Shown here: positions 19,711-27,296 of the stretch, in pieces
Layout: every line of letters begins with the position of its first letter
Numbering within the stretch: position 1 is the first letter of the stretch
Assembly (NCBI RefSeq): GCF_027853235.1
Contig: NZ_WKJG01000050.1
Span: forward strand, 62,001 to 126,000
DNA from: Aliibacillus thermotolerans
GTDB taxonomy: Bacteria; Bacillota; Bacilli; Bacillales; Marinococcaceae
Direction: 5' to 3'
Length of the DNA stretch: 64,000 nucleotides
Position numbers and translations under genes: made by a program
Notes under the pieces: generated by a model
Told to the model about the DNA's origin: nothing
Database searches by the model: none
The model's input: only the letters and a program-made list of their open reading frames with translations

Positions 19711-20826
19711 GTGAAGTTTGGTTTTTTTGCCATGCCAGAACATTATCCTTGGGAAAACTGGACTCTCTCTTATGACAGAGATATTGACAGAATCGTTTAT
19801 GCTGGAAAAATGGGATTTGACGAATTTTGGATTGACGAACACCATACCGGAGATTACGAAAATGTTCCTGTTCCTGAATACATGATTGCAAAAGCTTCTG
19901 CCTCAACACATAAGATTAGACTTGGAACAGGGGTTGTAAGTATGCCAATTCACGATCCCTTTCAAGTGGCAGAACGACTTGCATTTTTAGACCAATTAAC
20001 ACACGGTCGTCTCATTGCCGGAATAGGGGCGATTGGGATGCCTGCAGATGGTAAATTGTATGAGGTCAATCCAGCTGAGTCAAAGCCACGAATGTTAGAA
20101 GGAATTGAAATTTTGGAAAAATATTGGAACACCGAAGAGCCAATTGCACATGAGGGTGAATTCTGGAAATATAACGAACGTTCCATTCAAGTTCGTCCTT
20201 ATCAAGAAAATGTTCCGATTGGGATGGCAGCAGTAACTTCTGTCAGCAGCTTTGAACTAGCGGCTGAAAAAGGATTTTATCCAATTAGTATTTTCCATAC
20301 TCCTATCCACTCAGAAGGAAAAAATACCCTCCCTAGCTTGAAAGATCAAGCAGCTGCTTTAGACCGAGGAGCGATTCGCGCTGGTCGCGATCCAAAAGAA
20401 GTGAGAAAAGAATGGCGCATTATTCGAGAAGTGTACGTTGCGGAAAGTAGAGAGCAAGCCATTGAAGATATTCGTGAAGGGGTTCACGACTCCTATCAAT
20501 ACCTTCACGAAATGGGCTTCACTCCTTATTTTAAAGTGAACGACAAAATGAGAGATGAAGACGTTACGATGGAATACATGATTGAAGCGATGCCATGGAT
20601 TATCGGAAGTCCAGAAGACTGCATTGAACAAATAAAACAGTTGGAAAAAGAAACGGGTGGATTTGGCTATTTCTTTATTAACAGTCGAGATTGGGTGCCG
20701 GAAGATAAATGGTACCGCTCCATCGAGCTATTTGCTAGAAAAGTAATGCCTGCGTTTAAAAACACCGGAGTAAGAAAAGCGTCCTTAGAACAAGCATTGC
20801 AAAAAAGAATAAAAGTCACTTCCTAA
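19711..20826 (+). CDS. LLM-class flavin-dependent oxidoreductase (luciferase-like monooxygenase)
   Basis: Probable FMNH2-dependent monooxygenase. The 371-residue bacterial-luciferase-type barrel shows MKFGFF at the N-terminus, FDEFWIDEHHTGDYENVPVP, RLGTGVVSMPIHDPFQVAERLAFLD split across the second strand-helix unit, and GSPEDCIEQIKQL near the C-terminus. It resembles proteins often labelled limonene-monooxygenase-like; the true substrate is unknown. The start is GTG at 19711 by family alignment, yet no Shine-Dalgarno is seen upstream, unlike nearly all other genes here. It is followed 39 bases later by the alcohol dehydrogenase, suggesting a two-gene oxidation pathway. Confidence 0.85.
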   Translation: MKFGFFAMPEHYPWENWTLSYDRDIDRIVYAGKMGFDEFWIDEHHTGDYENVPVPEYMIAKASASTHKIRLGTGVVSMPIHDPFQVAERLAFLDQLTHGRLIAGIGAIGMPADGKLYEVNPAESKPRMLEGIEILEKYWNTEEPIAHEGEFWKYNERSIQVRPYQENVPIGMAAVTSVSSFELAAEKGFYPISIFHTPIHSEGKNTLPSLKDQAAALDRGAIRAGRDPKEVRKEWRIIREVYVAESREQAIEDIREGVHDSYQYLHEMGFTPYFKVNDKMRDEDVTMEYMIEAMPWIIGSPEDCIEQIKQLEKETGGFGYFFINSRDWVPEDKWYRSIELFARKVMPAFKNTGVRKASLEQALQKRIKVTS

Positions 20827-20865
20827 ACAGTTCATTATGATGATGAAATGAGGGGTTGTTAATCT

Positions 20866-21906
20866 ATGAAAGCCGGCTTAATTTATGGTAAAAAAGACCT
20901 CCGAATTGAGAGTGTTCCCGTTCCTGAAGTAACGAAAGGAAAAGCAAAAATTGAAATCGCGTACGCTGGAATATGCGGAAGTGATCTTCACATTTATCAT
21001 GACGGAGCTATGCTGGAAGAAGAACATCCCTTATCAAAGAAAAAACCACCAATTATTCTTGGTCATGAATTTTCAGGTACAGTAGTTGAAATCGGTAAAG
21101 GCGTAACAAATGTTTCCCCAGGAGATAAAGTTACAGTTGAACCCTTTATTTACTGTGGTACTTGTGAATATTGTAAAAAAGGGAATTATAATTTTTGCGA
21201 ATTTTTTGGCTCTTTAGGTGTGAACGACGATGGTGGATTTGCTGAGTACTGTGTCACCGACGCTCGTTATCTTCATAAGTTGCCCGAGAACATGTCTTTG
21301 AAAGAAGGGGCGCTGGTAGAGCCTGTCGCAGTAGCGGTACACGCAGTAAGGCAAAGTGGTTTAAAAGTTGGAGAATCTGTAGCTATATTTGGAGCAGGTC
21401 CAATCGGTCTTCTCACTTTATTGGCAGCAAAAGCAACTGGAGCTACAAAAACTTTTGTGGTCGATATCTCTCAAGAGCGTTTAAATAAAGCAAAGGAGTT
21501 AGGAGCTGGCTACATCATTCATCCTATGAACGAAGATGCGGTGCAAAAAATTGTATCAATCACTGGAAATGGTGTAGACATCGCATTTGAAGCAGCAGGT
21601 GTTTCAGAAACTTTCACTAATGCGATAACGAGTATTAAACCTGGTGGCACAGTTTCCGTGATTGCCATCTATGAAAGTATGGTTCCTTTTGACCCTAATA
21701 TTTTATTTGAAAAAGAAGGTAAAATCTTTTTTAGCCGTGGTTATGCAAATGAATATCAAGAAGTAATAGAACTCATTGCACATCAATTCATCGATGCGAA
21801 ACAAATCATAACGAAAGAAATTAACCTCAACAATCTTGTGGAAGACGGATTAGAGTTTTTAGTCAAGGATAAAAGCCAATCAAAAATATTGGTTCGTCCT
21901 AACTAA
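20866..21906 (+). CDS. Zinc-dependent alcohol dehydrogenase, (R,R)-butanediol-dehydrogenase-like
   Basis: Medium-chain dehydrogenase of 346 residues. Catalytic zinc ligands: Cys37 in GICGSD and His67/Glu68 in GHEF; structural zinc cysteines at 97, 100, 103 and 111; Rossmann motif GAGPIG at about 178. The segment SDLHIYHDGA with HPLSKKK-PIILGHEFSG closely follows 2,3-butanediol dehydrogenases, though sorbitol- or threonine-type substrates are possible. ATG start with GAGGGG ten bases upstream. It probably shares a transcript with the LLM gene. Confidence 0.85.
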   Translation: MKAGLIYGKKDLRIESVPVPEVTKGKAKIEIAYAGICGSDLHIYHDGAMLEEEHPLSKKKPPIILGHEFSGTVVEIGKGVTNVSPGDKVTVEPFIYCGTCEYCKKGNYNFCEFFGSLGVNDDGGFAEYCVTDARYLHKLPENMSLKEGALVEPVAVAVHAVRQSGLKVGESVAIFGAGPIGLLTLLAAKATGATKTFVVDISQERLNKAKELGAGYIIHPMNEDAVQKIVSITGNGVDIAFEAAGVSETFTNAITSIKPGGTVSVIAIYESMVPFDPNILFEKEGKIFFSRGYANEYQEVIELIAHQFIDAKQIITKEINLNNLVEDGLEFLVKDKSQSKILVRPN

Positions 21907-21977
21907 TATCCAATGACCTCTTTTCCATTCCACTCTATCCACTCCAAAGTCAACAATTAAATTTCCTTAAAAAAATG

Positions 21978-22016
21978 AATTGGCTTTAGCATCATGCACG
22001 TATGCTAAAGCCAATT
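21978..22016. terminator. Bidirectional Rho-independent terminator
   Basis: A perfect 15-bp stem (AATTGGCTTTAGCAT / ATGCTAAAGCCAATT) with a 9-base loop lies between the convergent ADH and endoA genes. Leftward it continues CATTTTTTTAAGG, rightward TTCCC, so it mainly serves endoA but can stop both. Confidence 0.88.
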
Positions 22017-22066
22017 TTCCCTTCTCACCACTTGATGAGAAATAATTATGTATCATCTCGTAGCTA

Positions 22067-22450
22067 TTACACTTCTTTTAACCCTAAACTAATTTCCAAG
22101 CCTTCTTTAACCCGTTCCATCGTCTCTTCATCCAAATGAGTAATCTTATCTGTCAAGCGTTGTTTGTCAATCGTACGAATTTGTTCCAATAAAATGACGC
22201 TATCGCGGTCAAAATGATGTTTTTTTGCATCGATTTCAACGTGGGTGGGCAGTTTCGCCTTTTTAATCTGAGCAGTGATAGCTGCGACGACAACTGTCGG
22301 ACTAAAGCGGTTTCCTATGTCGTTTTGAATCACTAACACGGGTCTCACTCCACCTTGCTCTGACCCGACGACCGGTGAAAGATCAGCAAAAAAAACATCC
22401 CCCCGTTTTACTACTTTTTTTGATTGATGATTGTGGTTCGAATCACTCAA
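22067..22450 (-). CDS. endoA: EndoA/MazF mRNA interferase (toxin)
   Basis: Sequence-specific endoribonuclease that cleaves mRNA at UACAU in B. subtilis. [29 protein letters not shown] and [14 protein letters not shown] are near-identical to B. subtilis EndoA (NdoA). The protein is 127 residues against 116 because of a 12-residue N-terminal extension ([12 protein letters not shown]). No ATG or GTG is available in frame; the start must be TTG at 22450. The perfect AAAGGAGGTGA upstream is best spaced to an ATG five bases before it, which reads ATG-AGT-TGA. Follows the antitoxin gene at 65 bases. Confidence 0.93.
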   Translation of the reverse strand: MSDSNHNHQSKKVVKRGDVFFADLSPVVGSEQGGVRPVLVIQNDIGNRFSPTVVVAAITAQIKKAKLPTHVEIDAKKHHFDRDSVILLEQIRTIDKQRLTDKITHLDEETMERVKEGLEISLGLKEV

Positions 22451-22515
22451 CTCATCTATTCACCTCCTTTCTCGGTCCCTATTCATAAGGTATGTCAAAA
22501 AGGAGGCGTATATTC

Positions 22516-22782
22516 TTATTTGTTCGAATAAATTGTACGCTCTCCTATACATAAAGCTTCTTCTTCAACGAAGGCAAATTCCCTGCAAATCTCTATATTT
22601 AATTGAGCCATTTCCAAATATCCTTCTTTCATTTGATTACGGATATATTGCTTTTTTTGCTTATGAATCTGTTCTTGAACGACTTTATGAAAAAAAGAAT
22701 TTTTTTCTTGTTCGGATAAATGTTCAATCTCCGAGTACAAATGTTTCGGTAATGTCAACTCAATTTGTTGTAGTTGAGACAT
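22516..22782 (-). CDS. endoAI: EndoAI antitoxin (ribbon-helix-helix)
   Basis: Antitoxin that binds and inhibits EndoA and should autoregulate the pair. The 88-residue protein starts MSQLQQIELTLPKHLYSE, a ribbon-helix-helix pattern, and its C-terminal half (MKEGYLEMAQLNIEICREFAFVEEEA) follows the B. subtilis EndoAI layout NLMRRGYMEMAKINL. I choose ATG 22782 with GGAGGGGG upstream; the open frame extends 55 codons further without similarity. In B. subtilis this pair follows alr; here alr and rsb genes are not next to it. Confidence 0.85.
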   Translation of the reverse strand: MSQLQQIELTLPKHLYSEIEHLSEQEKNSFFHKVVQEQIHKQKKQYIRNQMKEGYLEMAQLNIEICREFAFVEEEALCIGERTIYSNK

Positions 22783-22813
22783 ACTTGGACGGCCCCCTCC
22801 AAAACCATGTTTT

Positions 22814-22843
22814 CTTATACTTATTGATTTGATTGTAACACAA
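22814..22843 (-). promoter_or_regulatory. Possible promoter of endoAI-endoA
   Basis: Leftward -35 TTGTGT (22838-22843), an 18-base spacer and -10 TATAAG (22814-22819), about 30 bases before the antitoxin start. Moderate match only. Confidence 0.35.
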
Positions 22844-23044
22844 ATAACTTCCATTTGTAGATTTATCTCTCTATTTTTCGACGTTTTTTGTCCATGGTAG
22901 TAACCGTTCTTGTATTTCGAAAATAACATCACTTTCAACTCGTTCACTTTTTATACTTTTTATTGTCTTTTCATTGCATTTTTTTAGCTTGTTTGATATG
23001 GTTACAGTAGCGAACAATTGAAATATCCTACTTCTTTTGAGAAG

Positions 23045-23295
23045 TGTGGTTAGAGGTGCAATGACCATGAGTAAGCAATGCGAGGAGTTATGAGATCCGT
23101 TGAACATTGCTGAAAGGGGGATTTGCCGAAGCTTTCAACTCCTCATAAGTTGGAAGCTGGTTTCGTATCGAATAGGTACGGAACTGTCATATAGTAAAGG
23201 AACTTTACTATATGGAGGGCTAGCACGCTTAATCGGTTCTATAAGTTACTGGAGCGTTAAGCAGCAATGAGGCCCTTTCCTCATTGCTTTTTTTA
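23045..23295 (+). promoter_or_regulatory. Lysine riboswitch (L box) with intrinsic terminator
   Basis: Conserved L-box blocks appear in order: TTAGAGGTGC (23050), GCTGAAAGGGGGA with TGCCGAAGC (about 23109-23131), the GAACTGTCATATAGT...ACTATATGGAGGGCT arm (about 23182-23222), then a long P1-side strand and a terminator. The arrangement matches the B. subtilis lysC leader block by block. Binding of lysine is expected to favour the terminator and switch dapA off. Promoter and exact ends are inferred. Confidence 0.92.
23264..23294 (+). terminator. Riboswitch-controlled terminator
   Basis: GCAATGAGG pairs with CCTCATTGC around a 6-base loop and is followed by seven T residues. It is the expression platform of the L box, about 85 bases before the dapA start. 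Confidence 0.9.
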
Positions 23296-23380
23296 AAGAA
23301 AAAACAGCATTCCAGCTTGAACCAGCCCTCATTTGTCGATCGTTGACGAGTGTCGAAATTTTTTAAGAGGGTGATGAATC

Positions 23381-24268
23381 ATGAATTTAGGTAGAATTAG
23401 TACAGCGATGGTGACTCCATTTAATGAAATGGAAGAAGTAGATTTTACATCAGTGACAAAGCTCGTAAATCATTTAATTTCCAATGGAACGGATAGTCTT
23501 GTTGTTGCTGGAACAACTGGTGAATCTCCAACGTTATCTGTGGATGAAAAGATACGATTGTTTGAACATGTAGTTGAAACTGTCGATGGACGTGTTCCTG
23601 TCATTGCAGGAACAGGGTGCAATAACACAAGAGCTTCCATCGAGTTAACAAAACGAGCGGAAAAAACCGGTGTTAACGGTATTATGCTTGTTACTCCATA
23701 TTACAGCAAGCCTTCTCAAGAAGGAATGTATCAACATTTTAAGAAAGTAGCTGAATCGACCGATCTTCCTGTGATGCTTTACAACATACCAGGCCGTTCA
23801 GCCGTTGGACTGACACCGGAAACCATTATTCGTCTATCTCAAGTGGAAAATATTACGGCAGTAAAAGAAGCAAGTGGTGACTTAGATGCGATGGCCACCA
23901 TCATTGAACATACACCAGATAATTTCCATTTATATTCAGGAGACGATAGCTTAACGCTTCCAGTTCTTTCTATTGGTGGAAAAGGAGTCGTTTCTGTTGC
24001 TTCTCACGTTATTGGGCGAGAAATGCAAGACATGATTCAAAGCTTTTTAAACGGTCATCATGATTATGCAGCAAAACTTCATCGTCACTTACTGTCAACA
24101 ATGAAAGCAATGTTTATGGCGGCAAATCCAGTACCTGTCAAAGCAGCCCTGGAGTTACAAGGGATCATCTCTGGAAATGTTCGCTTACCAATGGTGCGCT
24201 TAAATGAAGAAGAAACGAATACATTACGAACGCAACTGCAAACAAAACAAACTTTTTTCATTAGCTAA
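23381..24268 (+). CDS. dapA: 4-hydroxy-tetrahydrodipicolinate synthase
   Basis: Condenses pyruvate with aspartate semialdehyde, the first committed step to lysine, diaminopimelate for the wall and dipicolinate for spores. The 295 residues are typical. Seen: GTTGES (Thr45, Thr46), Tyr134 in MLYNIPGRS, and the Schiff-base Lys162 in AVKEASGD. ATG start with GAGGGTGA upstream. It sits alone behind a lysine riboswitch and not in the usual asd-dapG-dapA cluster, so it may be a second, lysine-repressed copy; the rest of the genome would tell. Confidence 0.96.
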   Translation: MNLGRISTAMVTPFNEMEEVDFTSVTKLVNHLISNGTDSLVVAGTTGESPTLSVDEKIRLFEHVVETVDGRVPVIAGTGCNNTRASIELTKRAEKTGVNGIMLVTPYYSKPSQEGMYQHFKKVAESTDLPVMLYNIPGRSAVGLTPETIIRLSQVENITAVKEASGDLDAMATIIEHTPDNFHLYSGDDSLTLPVLSIGGKGVVSVASHVIGREMQDMIQSFLNGHHDYAAKLHRHLLSTMKAMFMAANPVPVKAALELQGIISGNVRLPMVRLNEEETNTLRTQLQTKQTFFIS

Positions 24269-24284
24269 TGTGTCGTATAATAAA

Positions 24285-24314
24285 AAGAGACTGTCATTCA
24301 AGCGACAGTCTCTT
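24285..24314 (+). terminator. Hairpin between dapA and yidD
   Basis: AAGAGACTGTC and GACAGTCTCTT make a perfect 11-bp stem with an 8-base loop, followed by CATTTTG. The T-run is short, so it may terminate dapA only partly and allow read-through into yidD 32 bases on. Confidence 0.7.
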
Positions 24315-24346
24315 CATTTTGTTGCTTGGATTGAAAGGAGTCTCCA

Positions 24347-24580
24347 ATGAAAGGTATTTTTCTAGCGCTGATTCGATTTTATCGTCAATGGATCTCTCCT
24401 CTCACTCCCCCTACTTGTCGTTTTTATCCTACTTGTTCCCAATACGGTTTAGAGGCAATTGAACGCTTTGGGGTATGGAAAGGGTTATGGCTCACTGTGA
24501 AACGAATCGTGAAATGCCATCCTTTTCATCCAGGAGGAGTGGATAAAGTTCCTCCTAAAAAAGAATCTCATCATGAATGA
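24347..24580 (+). CDS. yidD: YidD, membrane protein insertion efficiency factor
   Basis: Small 77-residue protein with the family signature: an amphipathic N-terminus ([29 protein letters not shown] split by two cysteines), then [18 protein letters not shown]. It acts at the inner face of the membrane and helps YidC/Oxa1-type insertion. ATG 24347 has GAAAGGAG upstream. Its last ten bases overlap the end of the convergent EamA gene. Confidence 0.95.
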   Translation: MKGIFLALIRFYRQWISPLTPPTCRFYPTCSQYGLEAIERFGVWKGLWLTVKRIVKCHPFHPGGVDKVPPKKESHHE

Positions 24581-25509
24581 GTTCGTTTTTGTTTCATTTG
24601 ACGGTTTTGCAACATTTTTTCTTCCACATAACCCGTTCCAAATAAAACTCCGATAACGACAATGAGAAAACCGAGCCATTGGAAGGGATAAATGGATTCT
24701 TTTAAAAAAATGGCTGCGCTGACTAACCCAAAAAAAGGAACGATATTATTAAAGACAGCGGTCTCTCCCGCACCGATAATTTGAATGGAACGATTAAACA
24801 CTTGATGTCCAATGGCAGTGGCAAACACTGCCGATAAAAGAAACACGCTCCACACTTCCCAAGGCACTTGAAAGACTTCATTTACTCTTCCTGGTTCCAT
24901 GATGAGACTAATCAAAAATAAGATGACAGAACCGATGATAAACATGTAACCGGTAAATACTCGAGTTGAAATGGTTTTCGTCCCTTTCCGTATATAAATA
25001 AAGCTAATGGCTTGGGTAATGACTGCTAAAAAAATGAATGTATCTCCTAAACTTAACCGTCCCCACTCTACTTCTTCTCCTGTAGCTGTAATAAAAAACA
25101 CACCGATCAATCCGAGAAAAATACCGAATAAACGCCATTTCGTGATGCGGTCACCGAGCAATATCATCGCAAATAGCGACGTTGCTAATGGAACTAATGC
25201 TAAAATTAATGAGGCATTCACCGCTGTCGTATGCATGAGACCGAACGCGAGAAAGAAATGATGTCCTACCACACCAAAAATGGAAGCAAGTAGCATGTTT
25301 TTCATTTCTTGTTTTTGAAAACGAGTCCATTCTCGCTTCACTGCAATCAGAAGAATGAGGACAACACCTGCCGTAAAAATTCGCAAGGCTTGCATCGTTG
25401 CTGGTGGCATATGTTCCACTAGCACTTTTAATAAAACGACATTCAGCCCCCAAATCATCATGACAACAAAAACAAGGAAATAATTAAATAATAGTTGATT
25501 ACGATTCAT
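24571..25509 (-). CDS. EamA/DMT-family transporter
   Basis: Ten hydrophobic spans arranged as two five-span EamA repeats (first ending about residue 145, second [42 protein letters not shown]-like near 225-270), 312 residues. This drug/metabolite superfamily exports amino acids or other metabolites; substrate not readable here. ATG 25509 follows AAAGGGA. It is convergent with yidD and 19 bases downstream of the next leftward permease gene, so the two may be co-transcribed. Confidence 0.88.
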   Translation of the reverse strand: MNRNQLLFNYFLVFVVMMIWGLNVVLLKVLVEHMPPATMQALRIFTAGVVLILLIAVKREWTRFQKQEMKNMLLASIFGVVGHHFFLAFGLMHTTAVNASLILALVPLATSLFAMILLGDRITKWRLFGIFLGLIGVFFITATGEEVEWGRLSLGDTFIFLAVITQAISFIYIRKGTKTISTRVFTGYMFIIGSVILFLISLIMEPGRVNEVFQVPWEVWSVFLLSAVFATAIGHQVFNRSIQIIGAGETAVFNNIVPFFGLVSAAIFLKESIYPFQWLGFLIVVIGVLFGTGYVEEKMLQNRQMKQKRTHS

Positions 25510-25528
25510 ACTACTCCCTTTCTATTTG

Positions 25529-26887
25529 TTATGACATGAAGAATGTATGCACAAATGTTAAGTACAAAGTAAACAAGACAAAAATGCCTATAACAAACGG
25601 TATATTTTTCTTTGATACTTTCCACGGGGAATCTTTCATTAAATGCGACCCCATTAAGACAGAACCAGAAAATGGCGTTGATTGCGTGGATAATACCCAG
25701 CCACATAATAGAAAAATAGCCATAAACTCTGGAGTCACTCCTATCGACTCGGGAACAAAAGAAGTTCCTAATACCGAAACAATGATGACTGGATGAATTC
25801 CGATAAAAGAAAGAATAATCATCATCATAAATAACGAAATAACGAGAAGAAGAATGCCTTTGGAAAATGAAACGACCATTTCCGCCAAATTTACCCCTAA
25901 GCCACTTTGAACCAGTGCTTCTCCAAAAAAACCTGCCGTCACGAAAATACCAATTTCATTGAATAAATGACGAAAAGAAGTTGTGACATACTCTTTCACT
26001 TCTTGGAGATAAGAATGACTGATCCGTATGAAAATTGCCCAAGCCAGTGGATAGATAATCGCAAGAAGTGAGACAATCGTTAACATGGAAAATGGTAACG
26101 TGAATTCTAAGATGACAGAGAGAATAATGAGCAAGAAAGCATATAAAATAAAAGGACGCAATGTCACTTTTTCATTGTGATCATGCTTCATTCTCGTATT
26201 TACAATTTTTTCATCTGTCTCAAATGTCGTTTTTGGGAAAAAGAACCAAATTGCGAATGCGTAAAGAGTTGCAGCTCCGATACCGTAGACTCCGATCTGT
26301 TGCCAAGATAAATCATATAAAGATAACACAAGTCCTACGTTAACAAAATACGGCGACCAAAGCATACAAAAGCCAAAAGTTCTAAAAATCATCATGCTAA
26401 ATCTTTTGTTATGAAAAGAAGAAAAACTTTCGGTGCCAATTTTGTGTACAAGCGGCATGGACCCTAAATTTAAAAGCGATCCAATCGAAGCGGTCAAAAT
26501 AAAACCTAATCGATAAGGATGTCCCTTTTTTGCTTTTTCTCTTTTGAATAACACGTGTTGCAACGATTCTAAATATCCTGCTTTTGATAAAAACGTACCA
26601 AATAGCGGAATTAAGGCAAATAAAGTGATTAAGTTTAAGTTCGATCCAAAACTATGTAACACAGTGAGCCAGTCAACACGATAACAGAAAAAAAGAACAC
26701 CTCCTCCAACGAGAAGAAGGGTTAACACCATGCGATTCGCTCGATTTGTTTTTACTAAAGCAGCGATTAATAACAAAAATGCTAATCCACTATAAAGGGA
26801 CGTGATAAAGGCACTGTCATAAAATAAACTCGTTAAATAAAGTAACACTGTCAGGAAAGTAAGTCTTCCGAATAATGTTTCCTTCAT
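25529..26887 (-). CDS. Polytopic membrane protein, possibly an ion/organic-anion permease
   Basis: About 452 residues with roughly 12 hydrophobic spans. I could not name the family. Layout resembles IT-superfamily transporters (NhaD/ArsB/DctM type): two halves, each with a conserved Gly/Ser/Pro loop (SIGSLLNLGSMPLVHKIG near 160 and LLCGWVLSTQSTPFSGSVLMGSHL near 410). ATG 26887 is preferred because AGAAGGAAGG precedes it; an ATG nine codons upstream lacks a site. Lies downstream of the ectoine-type operon but is separated from it by a dispersed repeat, so a link to that pathway is only a guess. Confidence 0.6.
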   Translation of the reverse strand: MKETLFGRLTFLTVLLYLTSLFYDSAFITSLYSGLAFLLLIAALVKTNRANRMVLTLLLVGGGVLFFCYRVDWLTVLHSFGSNLNLITLFALIPLFGTFLSKAGYLESLQHVLFKREKAKKGHPYRLGFILTASIGSLLNLGSMPLVHKIGTESFSSFHNKRFSMMIFRTFGFCMLWSPYFVNVGLVLSLYDLSWQQIGVYGIGAATLYAFAIWFFFPKTTFETDEKIVNTRMKHDHNEKVTLRPFILYAFLLIILSVILEFTLPFSMLTIVSLLAIIYPLAWAIFIRISHSYLQEVKEYVTTSFRHLFNEIGIFVTAGFFGEALVQSGLGVNLAEMVVSFSKGILLLVISLFMMMIILSFIGIHPVIIVSVLGTSFVPESIGVTPEFMAIFLLCGWVLSTQSTPFSGSVLMGSHLMKDSPWKVSKKNIPFVIGIFVLFTLYLTFVHTFFMS

Positions 26888-27015
26888 TCCTGTCGCCTTC
26901 CTTCTGAAGACCATTAATATTATTATGCTATCATGTTTGTGAAAAATCTTGCAAAAGATATGAACAACATGAACGAATCAGCCAATGACAAGAAAAACGA
27001 AGACTCAATAAAACA

Positions 27016-27276
27016 CGAACAATAATTACCGCTTCGTCAGAATACTTCGCTTTCCGCAGGCACGGCCTCAGCCTCCTCGCGGGAAAAACACCGCTCTTGG
27101 GTCTTCCGACGCACAGGACGTGTAAGTAGCGGACGTTGCGACAGGACGTCGCGGTTTTAGTCCGTCTCCATTTACCCTACGCCGGAGTCTACGTATTCTG
27201 CCTACGCTAGAATCACTCTAAAAAGAAAAATCCGAGCTAATGGATAGTTCGGATTTTTATGATTAATATACTTTTG
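27016..27276. repeat. Dispersed intergenic repeat, copy 1
   Basis: A GC-richer element that recurs at 42619-42883 in the same orientation. Shared blocks include CAGAATACTTCGCT, GGTCTTCCGACGCACAGGAC, GTAGCGGACGTTGCGAC, TTTTAGTCCGTCTCCATTTA and CCGAGCTAATGGATAGTTCG. The last block is the core of a hairpin (AAATCCGA/TCGGATTT) followed by T residues. No open frame of note. It lies just past the stop of the doeA-like gene, which uses that hairpin leftward or rightward equally. Confidence 0.85.
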
Positions 27277-27296
27277 CCAGCTTCGGAAGTAAGTCG

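Larger units (their letters stand above)
22844..23380. other. Intergenic region with riboswitch leader of dapA
   Basis: About 600 bases separate endoAI and dapA. The half next to dapA is the lysine riboswitch and its terminator (23045-23295). The half next to endoAI has no gene I can support; a weak rightward promoter (TTACAG at 23002, TATCCT at 23024, 16-base spacer) would start RNA just before the riboswitch P1 stem. Confidence 0.5.

Noticed and set aside
26998-27290. Insertion sequence remnant
   Set aside because: The repeat has no transposase fragment, and I see no clear terminal inverted repeats or target duplications; kept as a dispersed repeat.
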